This document shows positions 22,365 to 34,698 of a DNA stretch of 64,000 bases, in pieces. Below the pieces are notes generated by a model. It had not been told where the DNA came from. It searched no databases and worked only from the letters and a program-made list of their open reading frames with translations. Position 1 is the stretch's first letter, and every line of letters begins with the position of its first letter. Both the position numbers and the translations under genes were made by a program. This stretch comes from Paguma larvata (Eukaryota > Chordata > Mammalia > Carnivora > Viverridae). The DNA is taken from positions 4,152,565 to 4,216,564 of the forward strand of contig CM057841.1 of the NCBI GenBank assembly GCA_030068075.1. The letters run 5' to 3'.

Positions 22365-23174
22365 GAAAATAGATAAACCTTATTAAATGTTAAAATAATA
22401 GCAAATGTAAGGAGATGGGAGAATAGAATATGGACCTTCTGAATGAATGACCACATATGGATAATGTTCTCATGGCTCTTGAGTGGAAAGTGAAGCTTTT
22501 AATAATTAAAAGGTTTAGAAGAAGGGCAAGAAGCATGAGGGACAAGAAAAGTTATGGAGGGAGAAAGGGTGGAGGTGTCTGAATGCAGGATTCAGGCAGC
22601 AGGAAGATCTTGGGGGGCCAATGGGGTGAGGAGAGGACCACTAGGAGGAGGAGGAGGAGAGGAGGAGGAGGAGGAATCCTGTCAAGTCCTACTTACCACC
22701 CAGACCCCACCCACTTCCTGGGCCACAGAATTTCAGAGCCGAGGGAGACCCAGTGCCCACCCTGGCCATGGTCATCCACTCTGCTGGAGTCCTGCTTGGT
22801 TGGACTCCTGTTTCCAGGTGCTCCTCACCATACTCGTCTCAAGTCCTGCCTGTAGCAAACCTTACACACCTATTGCTATCCGTGGTCCATCATTCCCACT
22901 ACTGGGGTGACTATTTTGGCAATTTAGCCCTCAGAATAGTCATCTAGTTGGGACATTTGGCCATCCCACCAGTACTAGCATTTAACCAACCAGTTTTATC
23001 ATCTTGTGAATTTTTGACTCTGGTTATTGGGCAGCCTTGGAGCTGCATAGACAGAGACTAGGCCTTCTCACCCACCTAGCACTGAATGCAAATTTCTCTT
23101 TCACAATACAACCAAGTCATCCTCAAACAGTCACCTGTGTCACCAACTTGAGCCTCACACCCATAAAACATCTC
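22365..23174. other. Unrecognised sequence with a GGA-rich tract
   Basis: A (GGA)n tract lies at about 22641-22675. The 118-codon frame starting at 22554 reads through this tract and has no recognisable domain. Confidence 0.45.
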
Positions 23175-23385
23175 GTGAGTGAGTATGAGAGAGAGGGAGA
23201 GACTGAGAGAGAGGGAGATATTGGGGGGAGAGAGTGCGATTAGGAGGAGAGAGAAAGAGAGAGTGAGAGAGTGAGAGATTGAGAGCTAGAGAGACTGAAT
23301 GAGAGCGAAAGACAGAGAGTGACATGGAGAGACAGAGAAAACAGAGTGAGACAGAGATGGAGAGAGCAAGAGACTGAGCGAGAGA
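23175..23385. repeat. GA-rich low-complexity block
   Basis: About 210 bp of imperfect GAGA/GAGAGT sequence, not obviously part of a SINE. Confidence 0.9.
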
Positions 23386-23929
23386 ACACAGGGCCGACCT
23401 AGGCCCCCTGAGGTTCCCACACCCACCTAGTGCCAGGTCTGAAGTCCTTACATGTGGGAAGACAACATCAATTCCACACAAAGATCAGAGGCCTAGAACA
23501 AAGTCTCTCCTCCCCTACATCTAGTACGTCGACACACACACACCTCAGACAGCTGGTCAGACTAGCACATAGGAGGGGGAAGTATTCCTTCTGTGCATGC
23601 CCCACTGAAAAACTGGTCCAAAAACGGATGCAGATAATTGATCAATCAGAGGTATTCAGGGCTAGGGACGAGGTTCCTGTCTTGCACAGGACATCTACAC
23701 AATGGTGGGGTGAGGGGTATACAAACACACTTGGAAGGTATCCAGACAAATAGCCTGGTCCCTCAGAGGCAGGAAAAGCACTCAGTGACTGAGTTGGGAA
23801 CAGTTCTAGTCACTTTCATGGAACATCGCTTTTACCTGAATATGTTGCCAACAGGCTATTGTGATTCAGAGTTAGGTGTTTGGCACACATTTCCTTGAAA
23901 ATGGAATCATCTCAAGCAGAATGATGGAC
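23386..23929. other. Unrecognised sequence
   Basis: Nothing identified. Confidence 0.4.
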
Positions 23930-24936
23930 AGTAGTTTTTTGCCAGTGATAAAATTTGAGCCTTCAAGCCAAAATAGTAACTGGAAAACTGTTATCTACCA
24001 CCCAATGTTTTGTGTTTTCTTAACACTGACTTTTTAAGGGTATAAATGAGGATGTTATTAATATAAATGGCTTTAAAAATATGGTACAATAAAATACGAA
24101 AACATTCAGAAGGTCTTCATAACTCTGTGAAATATTTTCCAAATAAACACAGATGTTATATAATTGTAAATGAACAAAACTTCCATTCAAATACAGGACA
24201 GCCCTATAGATTTTAAATGACAGAGATCACTGATCTGATTTCCAATTCTACATTTTAAGTAACCATGATGAAGTTACCACCTTTCAAGTGTTGGTGTAAT
24301 AGCAAAGAGGATTATTCAAAATATCTGAACAGAAATTTAAAATGCTCCTCTTTTTACTGGCTACATAGTTGTGTGAGGCTTGAAATTTTTCATCCACTTC
24401 AACCAAAACAAAATATCACAGCATATTGAATGCAAAGTAGGTATCAGGATCCACGTGGCTTATATTAAGCCAGGTATTAAAGAGATTTGCAAAAATATAA
24501 AATGCTATTTCTCATGAATATTTAAAAATGTTTATTTATGAGGGGCAGTGGTAGAGAGAGAGGGAGACACAGAATATGAGGCAGACTCCAGGCTCTGAGC
24601 TGTCAGCACAGAGCCTGATGTGGGGCTGGAACTCAAAAACCGTGAGACCGTGACCTGAGTCGGACGCTTAACTGACTGAGCCACCTAGGCACCCCTGAAT
24701 TTTTTGTTTTTAAAACAGTTATTCTACACAAAATATTTTATCTTAAAATGGAATGAATTTAAAATTCTTGAAGATATAAATAAATATTTGAAAATTTTCT
24801 CAGGTTTAATTTTAATGTGGTAAATGTTGATAATGGTAAACTACATAAAACGAAGGTCTTTGGAGAGCCTTCATTTGTTTTTTTTTAAGAAGGTAAAAGC
24901 TTCCTGAGACAAAGTTTGAAAACCTCTGTTTTAGAA
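23930..24936 (+). mobile_element. hAT/Charlie-like DNA transposon remnant with transposase C-terminus
   Basis: The plus-strand translation around 24268-24330 keeps KLPPFKCWCNSKEDYSKYL. Further on, YRN/NAE-type and GIKEICKN-type segments resemble, from memory, the C-terminal hAT dimerisation domain of Charlie/ZBED5-like transposases. The right end near 24905-24936 (AAAGTTTGAAAACCTCTG) resembles a degenerate hAT terminal repeat, which argues for a transposon copy over a processed pseudogene. Frames are broken, and a SINE interrupts it at 24527-24695. The left end is not defined. Confidence 0.65.
24527..24695 (-). mobile_element. SINE inside the hAT remnant
   Basis: Minus-strand copy with a shortened purine tract. 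TGAATATTT and TGAATTTTT flank it. Confidence 0.9.
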
Positions 24937-24951
24937 AAAAACATAAAATTT

Positions 24952-25111
24952 TTTTTTTTTTTTTGTTATAATAGTTTATTTTCAAATTGGTTTACATATA
25001 ACACCCAGTGTTCATCCCAACATGTGCCCTTTTTAATGCCCATCACCCCCTCTCCCCCCTCCCTCATCCCCCTTACCCTCAGTTTTTTCTTAGTCTTTGA
25101 GAGTCTCTTAT
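24952..25111 (-). mobile_element. Young short L1 3' end
   Basis: About 160 bp of L1 3' UTR. GAAAAAACATAAAATTT-type sequence is duplicated at about 24934-24951 and 25112-25128. Confidence 0.93.
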
Positions 25112-25149
25112 GAAAAAACATAAAATTTAAACTGTACACAATGGTCATA

Positions 25150-26260
25150 TTTATAATTCTCTTGATTTTTTTATTGAGATAGGCTATAACATTAGTTACA
25201 GGTATATAACATAACGATTCATGTTTGTGTATATTGCAAAATTATCTCCACAATAAATCTAGTTAATATCTATCACCAAACATATTTAACTTTTCTTGGT
25301 GATGAGAACCTTTAAGATTTACTCTTAGAAACTTTTATATTTTCAACACAGTATTAACTATAGTAACCATGGTGTACATTACATCCTCATGACTTATTTT
25401 ATAACTGGAAGTTTGTACCTTTTGATCTCCTCCCCACCTGTTAAATCTGTCCTGTGTATCTATAAGTTCATTTTTTTTTTAAAATGGAAGTGAGTTTATA
25501 TAGTATTTGTCTTTTTGTTTTTGACTTAATTCACTTAGCACAAGATTCATCCATGTTGTCGCCTATGGAAAAATTGTTTTTTTATGGCTAATATATCTCA
25601 TTGTATATACGTTCCACATCTTCCTTATCCATTCACCATCAGTGGACACTCAAGTTATTTCCATGTCTTGTCTATTGTAAATAATGCTGCAATGAACATA
25701 GAAGAGTATATTTCTTTTTGAGTATTTTGTTTTCTTTTGGATTGATACCTAGGAGTGAAATTGCTACCTCATAGGGTAGTTCTAATTTTAATGTTTTGAG
25801 GATCCTCCATACTGTTTTCCATAGTGCTGTTCCAATTTATGTTCCTAATGACTGTGCACAAGTGTTCCCTTTTCTTGACATCCTTGCCAACACTTGTCTT
25901 TTTGATAACAGTCATTCTAACAGGTGTGAGGTGATCTATTATTGTGGTTTTGACTTACATTTCTCTGATGATGAGTGAAGTTGGGTATCTTTTCATATAC
26001 ATAGTGGCCATCTGAATGATTTTGGGAAATGCTTATCCAGTTCTTTTGCTCATTTTTTAATTGGGTATTTTTTTCTTTTTGCTGTTATAGGAGTTCTTTC
26101 TATATATTGCACATTAACCCCTTACCACATATATGGTTTACAGGATTTTCTCCCATTCCACAGGTTGCCTCTTCACTTTCTTGATTGCTTATTTATTTTT
26201 CTTACCTGATTGCTGTGGCTAGGACTTCAAGTACTATGTTGAATAAAAGCCTGCTAAATT
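25150..26260 (-). mobile_element. Old L1 (L1MA-like) 3' region
   Basis: Minus-strand 3' UTR and ORF2 C-terminal region with broken frames. The last 60 bp jump to the RT region, showing an internal deletion near 26205. Confidence 0.82.
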
Positions 26261-26624
26261 TTTAAAGCTCCCAGGGTTTAAACCCTGCTGGGTTTCATAG
26301 CCAAATGTTATGGGTACTTATCTTCTCAGTGTGGGTCCCCACTACCTGGGGCAGCTGGAGTGGAGTCTGATACACGTCTCCATGCTTGTGATGTCTCTTC
26401 CAGTTGTGGCTAGTTGTGTTGGGGATTTAGTTTCCAATGGAATCTCTGCCCCTCCACCCTTTTCAATGTGGCCTTCTCTCCATGATTAGCTGTGGAAGAT
26501 CTGTTATGCAGTTTTCAGATCACTTTCAGAGTTAGTTGCATATATATGGTTGTTCTGTCAGTGTGTCCAAGGATGAGATAAGCTCTGAATCCTCTTAATC
26601 CAGTATCTCCCCCAAAACCTCAAC
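26261..26624. other. Unrecognised sequence
   Basis: Lies between two old L1 copies. Nothing identified. Confidence 0.4.
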
Positions 26625-27365
26625 ATATTTAAAAATGTATAATATAGTATGTTAGCTGTAGGCATAATTTGTCTTGCATAACTAAAACTTTATACCTGTT
26701 AAACAGTAACTCCCAGTTTTCCCATCCCCCCAGCCCTGGTACCTCCTATTTTTTCCTGTTTTTCCAAGTTTGACTCTTCTAGATGCCTCATAAAAATGGA
26801 ATTATATAATATTTGTTTTCCTCTAATTTCACCTAGCATGATGTCCTTCAGACTCATCATGTTGTCCTGTTGCCTTCCTTTTTAAGTCTGAATAATCCAT
26901 TGTAAGCATGTACCACTTTTTCTTTATCCATTCACGTGTTGAATGATATTTGTTTCCATATCTTGGCTATTGTGAATACTACTGCAATGAACATGGGAGT
27001 GCAGATATCATTTTGAGATCCTGATTTCAATTCTTTTGGATATATACCTACAATTGGGATTGCTGGATCCTAGGAAAATTCTATTTTTAATTTTTTGAGG
27101 AATCTTACACTGTTTTCCATAGAGGCTGCATTGTTTTACCTTCTTAAAGATAATGTACAAGGGTATCAATTTATCTACATCCTTATCAATACTTGTTTAT
27201 TTTTATGTAGTAGACACTTTAACAGTTGTGAAATGATCACTTGTGGTTTTGATTTGCATTCCCCTGATTTTTAGTTGTATTGTGCATCTTTTCATATACA
27301 TGTTGGGCATTCGTAGGTCTCCCTTAGAAAAAAGTTAGTTCCTTAGTCTATTTTTCTTTTTAAAA
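26625..27365 (-). mobile_element. Old L1, 3' half of an interrupted copy
   Basis: 3' UTR and end of ORF2 on the minus strand. The related RT-region sequence resumes at 29147, so the block 27386-29146 appears to be a later insertion into it. Confidence 0.75.
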
Positions 27366-27385
27366 AATATTATTATTATTATTAT

Positions 27386-29146
27386 TATTTTTAATTTATA
27401 ATAGTTTATTTTCAAATTGGTTTACATATAACACCCAGTGTTCATCCCAACATGTGCCCTTTTTAATGCCCATCACCCCCTCTCCCCCCTCCCTCATCCC
27501 CCTCACCCTCAGTTTGTTCTTAGTCTTTGAGAGTCTCTTATATTTTATCTCCCTCCCTCTCTGTGTCTTTTTTTCCTTTCCCCTCTTCCCCTCCCCCTGG
27601 TTTTTGCTTAGTCTCACAAAGTCCACCTATTCGTGGAAACATATGGTATCTGTCTTTTTCTGATTGACTTATTTCACTTAACATAATACCCTCCAGTTCC
27701 ATCCATGTTGCTACACATGGCCAGATTTCATTTTTTCTCATTGCCACATAGTAGTCCATTGTATATAAGTACCATAACTTCTTTATCCACTCGTCAGTTG
27801 ATGGGCACTTGGTCTCTTTCCATGATTTGGCTATTGTCGAAAGTTCTGCCATGATTTTTATTCTTTCTCTTCTTCTGCTGTGTTTGGGGTGTCTTTGCTG
27901 TTCTGCTTCTAGTTCTTTTAGGTGTGCTGTTAGATTTCGTATTAGTAATTTTTCTTGTTTCCTGAGATAGGCCCAATTGCAATGTATTTTCCTCTTAGGA
28001 CTGCCTTTGTTGCATCCCAAAGAGTTTGGGATTTTCATTTTAAATTGTATTTTAATTTTAATTTGTTTCCATATATTTTTAAATTTCCTCTAATTGTCTG
28101 GTTGACCCATTCATTCTTTAGTAGGATGTTCTTTAACCTCCATGCTTTTGGAGCTTTTCCAGACTTTTTCCTGTGGTTGATTTCAAGTTTCATAGCATTG
28201 TGATCTGAAAGTGTGCATGGTATGATCTCAACTCTTTTATATTTATTGAGGGCTGTTCTGTGACCCAGTATATGGTCTATCTTGGAGAATGTTCCATACA
28301 CACTCAAGAAGAAAGTGTATTTCACTGCTTCAGGATATAGAGTTCTAAATATATCTGTCAAGTCCATCTGGCCCAATGTATCTTTCAGGGCCATTTTTTT
28401 TTTTTTTTACTGATTCTGTGTCTAGATGATCTATTCATTGCTGTAAGTCGAGTATTAAAATCCCCTGCAATTATCACATTTTTATCAATAAGATTGTTTA
28501 TGTTTGTGATTATTTTATATATCTGGATGCTTCCGAATTCAGTGTGTAGACATTTATAATTGTTAGCTCTTCCTGATGAATAGACCTTGTAATTATTATA
28601 TAATGCCCTTCTTCATCTTTTGTTACAGCCTTTAATTTAAAGTCTAGTTTGTCTGATATAAGCATGAGTACCCTGCTTTCTTTTGACTTCCAGTTGCATG
28701 ATAGTTCTCCAATCCCTCACTTTAAATCTGAAGGTGTCCTCAGGTCTAAAATGAGTCTCTTGTAGAAAGAAAATAGATGGGTCTTGTTTGTTTTTTTTTT
28801 AATCCATTCTGATACCCTATGTCTTTTGATTGGAGCATTTAGTCCATTTACATTTAGTGTTATTATTGAAAACTACGGGTTTAGAGTCATTGTGTTGTCT
28901 GTAGGTTTCATGCTTGTAGTGGTGTTTCTGGTACTTTGTGTTCCTTGCAACATTTCACTCACAGAGTCCCCCTTAGGATCTCTGGTTGGCCTAGTTTAGT
29001 GGTGATGAATGCCTTCAGTGTTTGTTTGGGAAAGCCTTTCTCTCTCCTATTCTGAATGACAGGCCTGCTGGATAAAGGATTCTTGGCTGCATATTTTCCC
29101 TGTTCATCACATTAAAGATTTCCTGCCATTCCTTTCTGGCCTTGTA
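27386..29146 (-). mobile_element. Mosaic L1: young 3' end joined to ORF2 N-terminal part and ORF1 end
   Basis: From left: an (AAT)n-type tail, the young L1 3' UTR and ORF2 C-terminus to about 27850. A jump of roughly 2.5 kb of element leads to the ORF2 linker and endonuclease (28035-28780) and the end of ORF1 (to about 29146). One frame, 27538-28038, reads across the junction without a stop. Either an internally deleted L1 or a young truncated L1 inserted at an older L1 boundary would give this. The right-hand part looks more diverged, which favours the second. Confidence 0.7.
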
Positions 29147-30380
29147 GTTTGCCTTTTTCAGTCAATCGATTTTCTTTGCCATGCAGAAGATTTTAGTTTG
29201 TGTCCCATTTTTTTATTTTTGATTTTTTGGCCTGTTCTTTTGGTGTCATGGCCACTGTCAAAGACCTTCTTCCCTGTTTTCTTCTAGGAGTTTTATGGTG
29301 TTGGGTTTTACTAAGTCTTTAATCCATTTTACTTTGATTTTTGTGTATTCTGTAAAATAGTGGTCCAATTTCATTTTCTATGTGCATATCTAATTTTCTT
29401 AGTGCCCTTGTTGAAAGTTATTTGAATGTATATGCTTAGGTGTTGTTGTTTTTTTCCGGGTTCTCTATCTTGTTCCATTGCTCCGTTTTATGCCAGAACC
29501 ATACAGTTTTGATAACTGTTGCTTTGTAATGTAATTTGAAATCAGGAAGTGTAATGCCTCCAGCATTGTTCTCTTTACTCGGAATGTCTTTGACTATTTG
29601 GGGTTTTCTGTGGTTCCATACAAATGTTAGAATTGGTTTTTTGTATTTCTGTGAAAAAAAGACGTTGGAAGTTTGATAGGGATTGCATTTGATGCAATCA
29701 TTGAGCTAGAAGACTTTGGAGCTGTATCCTCAATCCCATCTGAATCAGCATATTTATAGCTTTGGATTTCTGAGTAGGAGTAAATCAGGTTTTATTTTCT
29801 GAAAATGACCTGGCTCTGTCACCTGGAATGCACTTACTGTTCCGTTTTATGTAGTTTGGATTTTTAATGTTCTTCTCATGAATGAACATGGGATATCTTT
29901 CCATTTATTTGTGTCTTCAGTTTTTCTTTCATCAATGTTTAACAGTTTTCAGTATACCTATCTGCCATGTACCATATTCTTGTTTGGCTTCAACCCACCC
30001 CACCCCATGCCAGTACTTAAAATATGTCACTCCATTCTCTTCTGGCCTGCACAGCTTTTGCTGACAATTCACTGACAGTTTTACTGGGATTCCCTTTTTA
30101 TGTGACAAGTCGCTTTTACCTTGCTACCATCAAAATTTCCTTTACCTGTGTCTTTTGACAATTTGATTACTATGTGTCTCAATGTGAATATCTTTGGGTA
30201 TTTTGAGCTTCCTGAATCTGAGTATCTATTTCTTTCTCTAGATTTGAGAAGTTTTAAGCCATTATTTCTCAAATAAGACTTCAGGTCCTTTCTTTGTCTC
30301 TTTGTGCCTTCTGGTGCTCCCATAATACAAATATTGGTGCATTTGAAGTATTCTGCAAGTCCGTTCAGGAGGCTTCACCT
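29147..30380 (-). mobile_element. Old L1, 5' half: RT region to ORF1
   Basis: 29147-29697 is RT/C-terminal ORF2. After a 146-bp foreign block, a short further ORF2 stretch and, from about 30000, an old ORF1-like region follow. The minus-strand frame 30081-30323 is an ORF1 relic. Confidence 0.7.
29698..29843 (+). repeat. Dispersed 146-bp direct duplication, copy 1 (inside L1)
   Basis: Begins TCATTGAGCTAGAAGACTTT and replaces or interrupts L1 sequence. It matches 30613-30758 with four mismatches, about 97% identity. Confidence 0.93.
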
Positions 30381-30612
30381 TTTTTTCCCCTTCCTCCTTT
30401 CCTTTATTTTTATTCCTTTTCTTTCTCCTTTCCCTCCCTCTTGTCTCCTCTGACTGGATAACTTCAAATGACTGTGTTGGAGTTTGCTGGAACATGATTT
30501 CTCTAGTCTGCTGTTGACCCCTCTGTTGTTGGCTTTGTTCTTTTTTTCTCAAGATTGAGTTGGCTTGTAAATTTTAGATCAAGAGAGAAAGCATTTGTAT
30601 TTCATTCTACAG

Positions 30613-30758
30613 TCATTGAGCTAGAAGACTTTGAAGCTGTATCCTCAATCCCATCTGAATCAGCATATTTATAGCTTTGGATTTCTGAGTAGGAGTAAAT
30701 CAGGTTTTATTTTCCGAAAATGACCTGACTCTGTCACCTGGAATGCACTTACTATTCC
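30613..30758 (+). repeat. Dispersed 146-bp direct duplication, copy 2 (outside L1)
   Basis: Same orientation as copy 1, 915 bp away, in sequence not recognised as a repeat. Probably the donor, since copy 1 disrupts an L1. Confidence 0.9.
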
Positions 30759-30895
30759 AGGGTATTGTCACCACTTACGTTAATCTAGGAAAGGAGACAT
30801 AACTTGATAGATGGAAGGAACCTTTAGTACGGAGGTAGGCCAGGAGTGGATTAATGAGAAAAAAATGGGGGTAAATATTAAATATGGGAAGAACT

Positions 30896-31068
30896 GGGGT
30901 ACCTGCATGGCTCAGTCGGTTAAGTGTCTGACTTCTGCTCATGTCATGATATCGCTGCTCATGGGTTTGAGCCCTGTATCGAGCTCTATGCTGACACCTT
31001 GGAGCCTGCTTCAGATACTGTGGCTCTGTACCCCCCTCTCAAAAATAAACATTAAAAAAATTTTTTTT
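30896..31068 (+). mobile_element. tRNA-Lys-derived SINE, diverged
   Basis: Head TGGGGTACCTGCATGGCTCA, a short CT tract and an A/T tail. Confidence 0.9.
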
Positions 31069-31176
31069 TAACATGGAAATAAGTCTAGGAATGGTCAACA
31101 ACATCTGGGTCGGATGATAGGATCAAGGATGCCATCAAAAATAGGATGAGAACTCTAAGGTAAGATGATGTGCAAT

Positions 31177-32496
31177 TGCCGGAGTCCAGCTCCGGCTGAA
31201 TACAGGATTTTTCGAAGGATGAACGGCCGGCAAAATGAATGAGAGAGTCACAAGATGTAGTCTGATCACCAAGCAGGCATCTCTGTCAATTCTGGCATCT
31301 CTGCTCTGCTGGTATCTTTATTTAAAGGCAGTGAGTGACATTATATCAGTGACCAGGCATCTTTAACAATTTTTCTTAGGTTGGCATATTTGTGAATCCC
31401 CCAGACCCAGAAGGAGACAGTCTTGTCTTAGATTAGGCAGTAACCATTTTTATGACTTTGTTCCAAGATCACGCATTGCTTTTGAGGCAGAGTTAGGTAG
31501 GCTTATAGCAGAGGAAATAAGATGTTTAGGAAGAGAGCAGGGTTGTTATCGTAGCCCTCAGTAAACAGAAGGCACATACATTGTTGCCTATGTTAACCAT
31601 CTATAGATAGATTAGGAGTCATTCTATCCATAATCTTTAACCATACTGGAGAAGGTATAATTCCCTTGGTAGAGACATAATCTCTAATGCTTGTCTAAGT
31701 TCTTTTTCTTTGTGAGTGAGTGAGTCTTACCCTAAGGGCTCATGTCTATCTATTCTTTGTACAAACGGTAGTTTCTGTAAAAGTATTTTGTTATTGCCTT
31801 TTCATTATAAGGGAGCGTGGGGATGGGAATCACAAAAGGATTCTGGAATGTTAACCTCAGGAAGGTGCTCAATATTTGTTGTTTATCAGTGAAGGTATGT
31901 GTAGCTACTTTTGTTTGGCTTCTGCTTGTGCCTTATCTATAAACAGTGCTCTTAACTTTTGGTCTAAGCTGACCTTCCGAGAAGGTCCTAAATCTCTTTA
32001 CAACCTCTCCTTTCAGTCTGTTGAGCAAATACTGAGAGAAGCTTTATAGCGATGTGCTTTGGGGTTTTATGGTGGGGCTGAGGGTGTGTTTAACACAATG
32101 CAATACCTGCAGAGAAATCTAGTTTGGTTCAAGGAGCCTTGGGGCCTAACGTCTACTAATTTTTAGCCAACTCATAACTGTTATTCTGTATGATCAATTT
32201 CTGTAATCTATCCCCAAGAGGCAACTTTGAGGTTACTTCTGTCCAGGTTACTCTCATTCAGATATTATCCATCAAGGCATCACACTCCAGGTCCCCTTTT
32301 TCGTATGCCATAAAACCAAAGAGCATTTTAATCCCTTGAGACCAAGGAGAGCAGTTCAAGAAATCCAGGCCTGAAAGGTTATTAATAGAAGGAGATAATA
32401 TTGGGATGCCATTTTAGTCAGCAGGAGACTTTGCCACATCTGCCTTATCCACACAGGGAGACGTCTCAACCTGTGAGCCCAAGATGGCTCCCAACA
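31177..32496 (-). mobile_element. Solo LTR of a class II (betaretrovirus-like) endogenous retrovirus
   Basis: On the minus strand the 1320-bp unit begins TGTTGGGAGCCATCTTGG and ends GGAGCTGGACTCCGGCA, terminal sequences typical of ERV2/ERVK LTRs (TG...CA). The 6-bp TGCAAT directly flanks both ends (31171-31176 and 32497-32502), the duplication size expected for betaretroviruses. AATAAA lies on the minus strand at 31318-31323 and a TATAAA near 32043-32048. No internal viral sequence adjoins, so two LTRs probably recombined. The length is large for an LTR and close to that of mouse mammary tumour virus, but I see no long open frame inside. Confidence 0.9.
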
Positions 32497-32599
32497 TGCA
32501 ATTATGATGATGCCTATCACGTTTTGCATTCTTTGTAACCAAATATGGACTTAAAAGCATGACATTGGACATGAGATATTTTTAGCAAATGAATGATAC

Positions 32600-33340
32600 A
32601 CCTAAAGACCATCCCTCCTCTCGTGCTGGCGGGAATGCCAAATGGTATAGCCACTCCACAAATAGTTGGATTCTTTTTGAAGAATTGACTAACACATAAA
32701 TTTACCATGTGACCTAGCAATTGTATTCCTGAGCACTTATCCCAGAGAGATAAAAATACATGTCCAAATTGGGGCACCTGGGTGGCTCAGGTGGTTAAGC
32801 ATTCGACTCCTGATTTTGACTCAGGTTATGATCTCATGGTTCATGAGCTGTATCCACACATCGGACTCTGGGCTGACTGTGGAGCCTTCTTGGGATTCTT
32901 GGTCTCTCTTTCTCAAAAATAACACTTTACCTGTGTATGGTTGTTAATAGCAGCTTTATTTGTAATAGCAACAAAAGATTAAGCACTCTGAATATCTTTT
33001 AATAGACGAATAAAGAAACAGTGATATATCTATACCATGGGATACTGCTCAGCAATTAAACTGAACAATTGATACATATAAAAATTTGGATGCATCTCAA
33101 GGGTACTATGTTGAATGAAAAAAGCCAATACAAAAATATATATTCTATATTGTTTAATTTATATTAAACTGTCAATGACAAAATAAGTATGTTGAACAGA
33201 TTAGTGATCACTGAGTTATGGATGGGGCAGGGAGAGGTGTGGGTATGACTTTGAAGAGGTAGCATAAGGAAGATATTTACGGCGATCTATGAATCTACAT
33301 ATGTGATAAAATTTCACAGAAGTACACATATATTTGAGTT
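32600..33340 (+). mobile_element. Old L1, ORF2 end and 3' UTR
   Basis: Plus-strand ORF2 C-terminal region with broken frame, resuming after a SINE at 32772-32925. Confidence 0.78.
32772..32925 (+). mobile_element. SINE in old L1
   Basis: Starts GGGGCACCTGGGTGGCTCAG. CT tract and tail are short. Confidence 0.92.
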
Positions 33341-34492
33341 CATTTAAAGTTAGTTAAATCTTCAAGGTCTATAAATTTTTGTGATGTTGTTTTCCTGGAT
33401 ATGATATTGTACTATGGCTATGAGGATGTAATCTTTGGGGAAAAGTAGATAAAGAGCAATTACATATTTCTCCAAAATAAAAAGTTACAAGATAGATAAT
33501 CCAGAACATCGAAGTAACCAAGATATGCTGGGAGTTACTAAGGAAGTTATAAAAGTACCTACAACATAAGGTGGTTATGAAGATGTTATCAGGGAAGGTA
33601 GCTTATATAATTTCTGTGAATTTAACATTGAGTACTGTTTTTCTTGGCTCACATAAAATCTAGGGGTTCTGCTAATTACGTATTTAAATATGATTTATGG
33701 TCCAAACCACCTGCTACTTTGAAGCTCTATCGTCCATCACGTATGGACACTTCTCTCTTTTCCATTGATGGATGGGGGAAGTATCCTAAAAAACAAAAGC
33801 ACCCCTTTTGTGTCATTCTGCCATCAAGTGACACCAGCTTTTCATTAGGAGATTCCATTGACCAAACCAAGGCACATGGCCCCATATAGAGACAGAAGGA
33901 TTGGGAATGTAGTGCCTACATGGGCAGCTATTTTCTAGAAACTGTTCTGCATCATGAAAGAAAACTTGAAATTTTAGGGATCAGGTGTCTAACCCTTCCA
34001 CTCAAATAGATTGGTTAACAGAAGAACCTATGACTTAGGGAAAGGGTTAGATGTACATTGGCTGTTACTGGCACCAGAATGGTTGCATGTAATACAGTCC
34101 ACAGTGGTTTCATTCCTGTCTACACCCTCAGTACCACCTGTTCTGTTGGAAATTCTAGTTTGAGAACTCTAAGCTGAACCAATGTCTGAATGTTGACGTG
34201 GAGTAGCTTTTGCCTAGATTGGCACTCCCAGAGTCAATTCACTTGTGCATGGTCGCCAAGTGGGAGCTGAGTAAAGGTGTCTGTCTACATGTGGTATATG
34301 TTGATGCAATGTGGGGGCTGTCAGGTTGGAGTCAGCTTCGTGTAATAAGTACACGCTGTGCTGTTGAAGAATGTGTCTAAATACAGCAGTAGAAGTAGCG
34401 GTGCTAGGATGTCATTCTAACTCCTTGAGATTGCCTTATCCTAAAATTGGAGAAGCCATTGGAAGAAATATCCAGCTGTAGTAATGATGTAG
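33341..34492. other. Unrecognised sequence
   Basis: Nothing identified. An 81-codon frame at 33644 has no support. Confidence 0.4.
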
Positions 34493-34698
34493 CTAACCCT
34501 TATTAAACACATATACCATGCCAGACCCTATTCTAGATACTGTTCACTTTATTCAATAAGCCACTAACTATTGTTACCCAGTTTGAGGAGTAAGATACTG
34601 AGGCAGAGTGGTTAAGAACTTATCATGGTTACCCAGCCACTGGTAAGCAGCCTAACTTTGAGAATCCAGCTCTTAACCACTACCTCACACTGCCTCTC
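34493..34698 (-). mobile_element. MIR (ancient mammalian SINE)
   Basis: Matches MIR end to end on the minus strand. ATGCCAGACCCTATTCTAGA at the left corresponds to the 3' part, GTTACCCAGTTTGAGGAGTA to the core, and CCAGCTCTTAACCACTACCT to the tRNA-like head. Diverged, as expected for an element of Mesozoic age. Confidence 0.88.

Noticed and set aside
22554..22947. Open frames of 64-118 codons
   Set aside because: They read through a GGA microsatellite and have no recognisable domain or start context.
23155..23481. Leu/Ser-rich open frame on the minus strand
   Set aside because: Translation of a GA-rich low-complexity block.
31177..32496. Superantigen-like gene in the MMTV-sized LTR
   Set aside because: No long open frame on either strand within the LTR.
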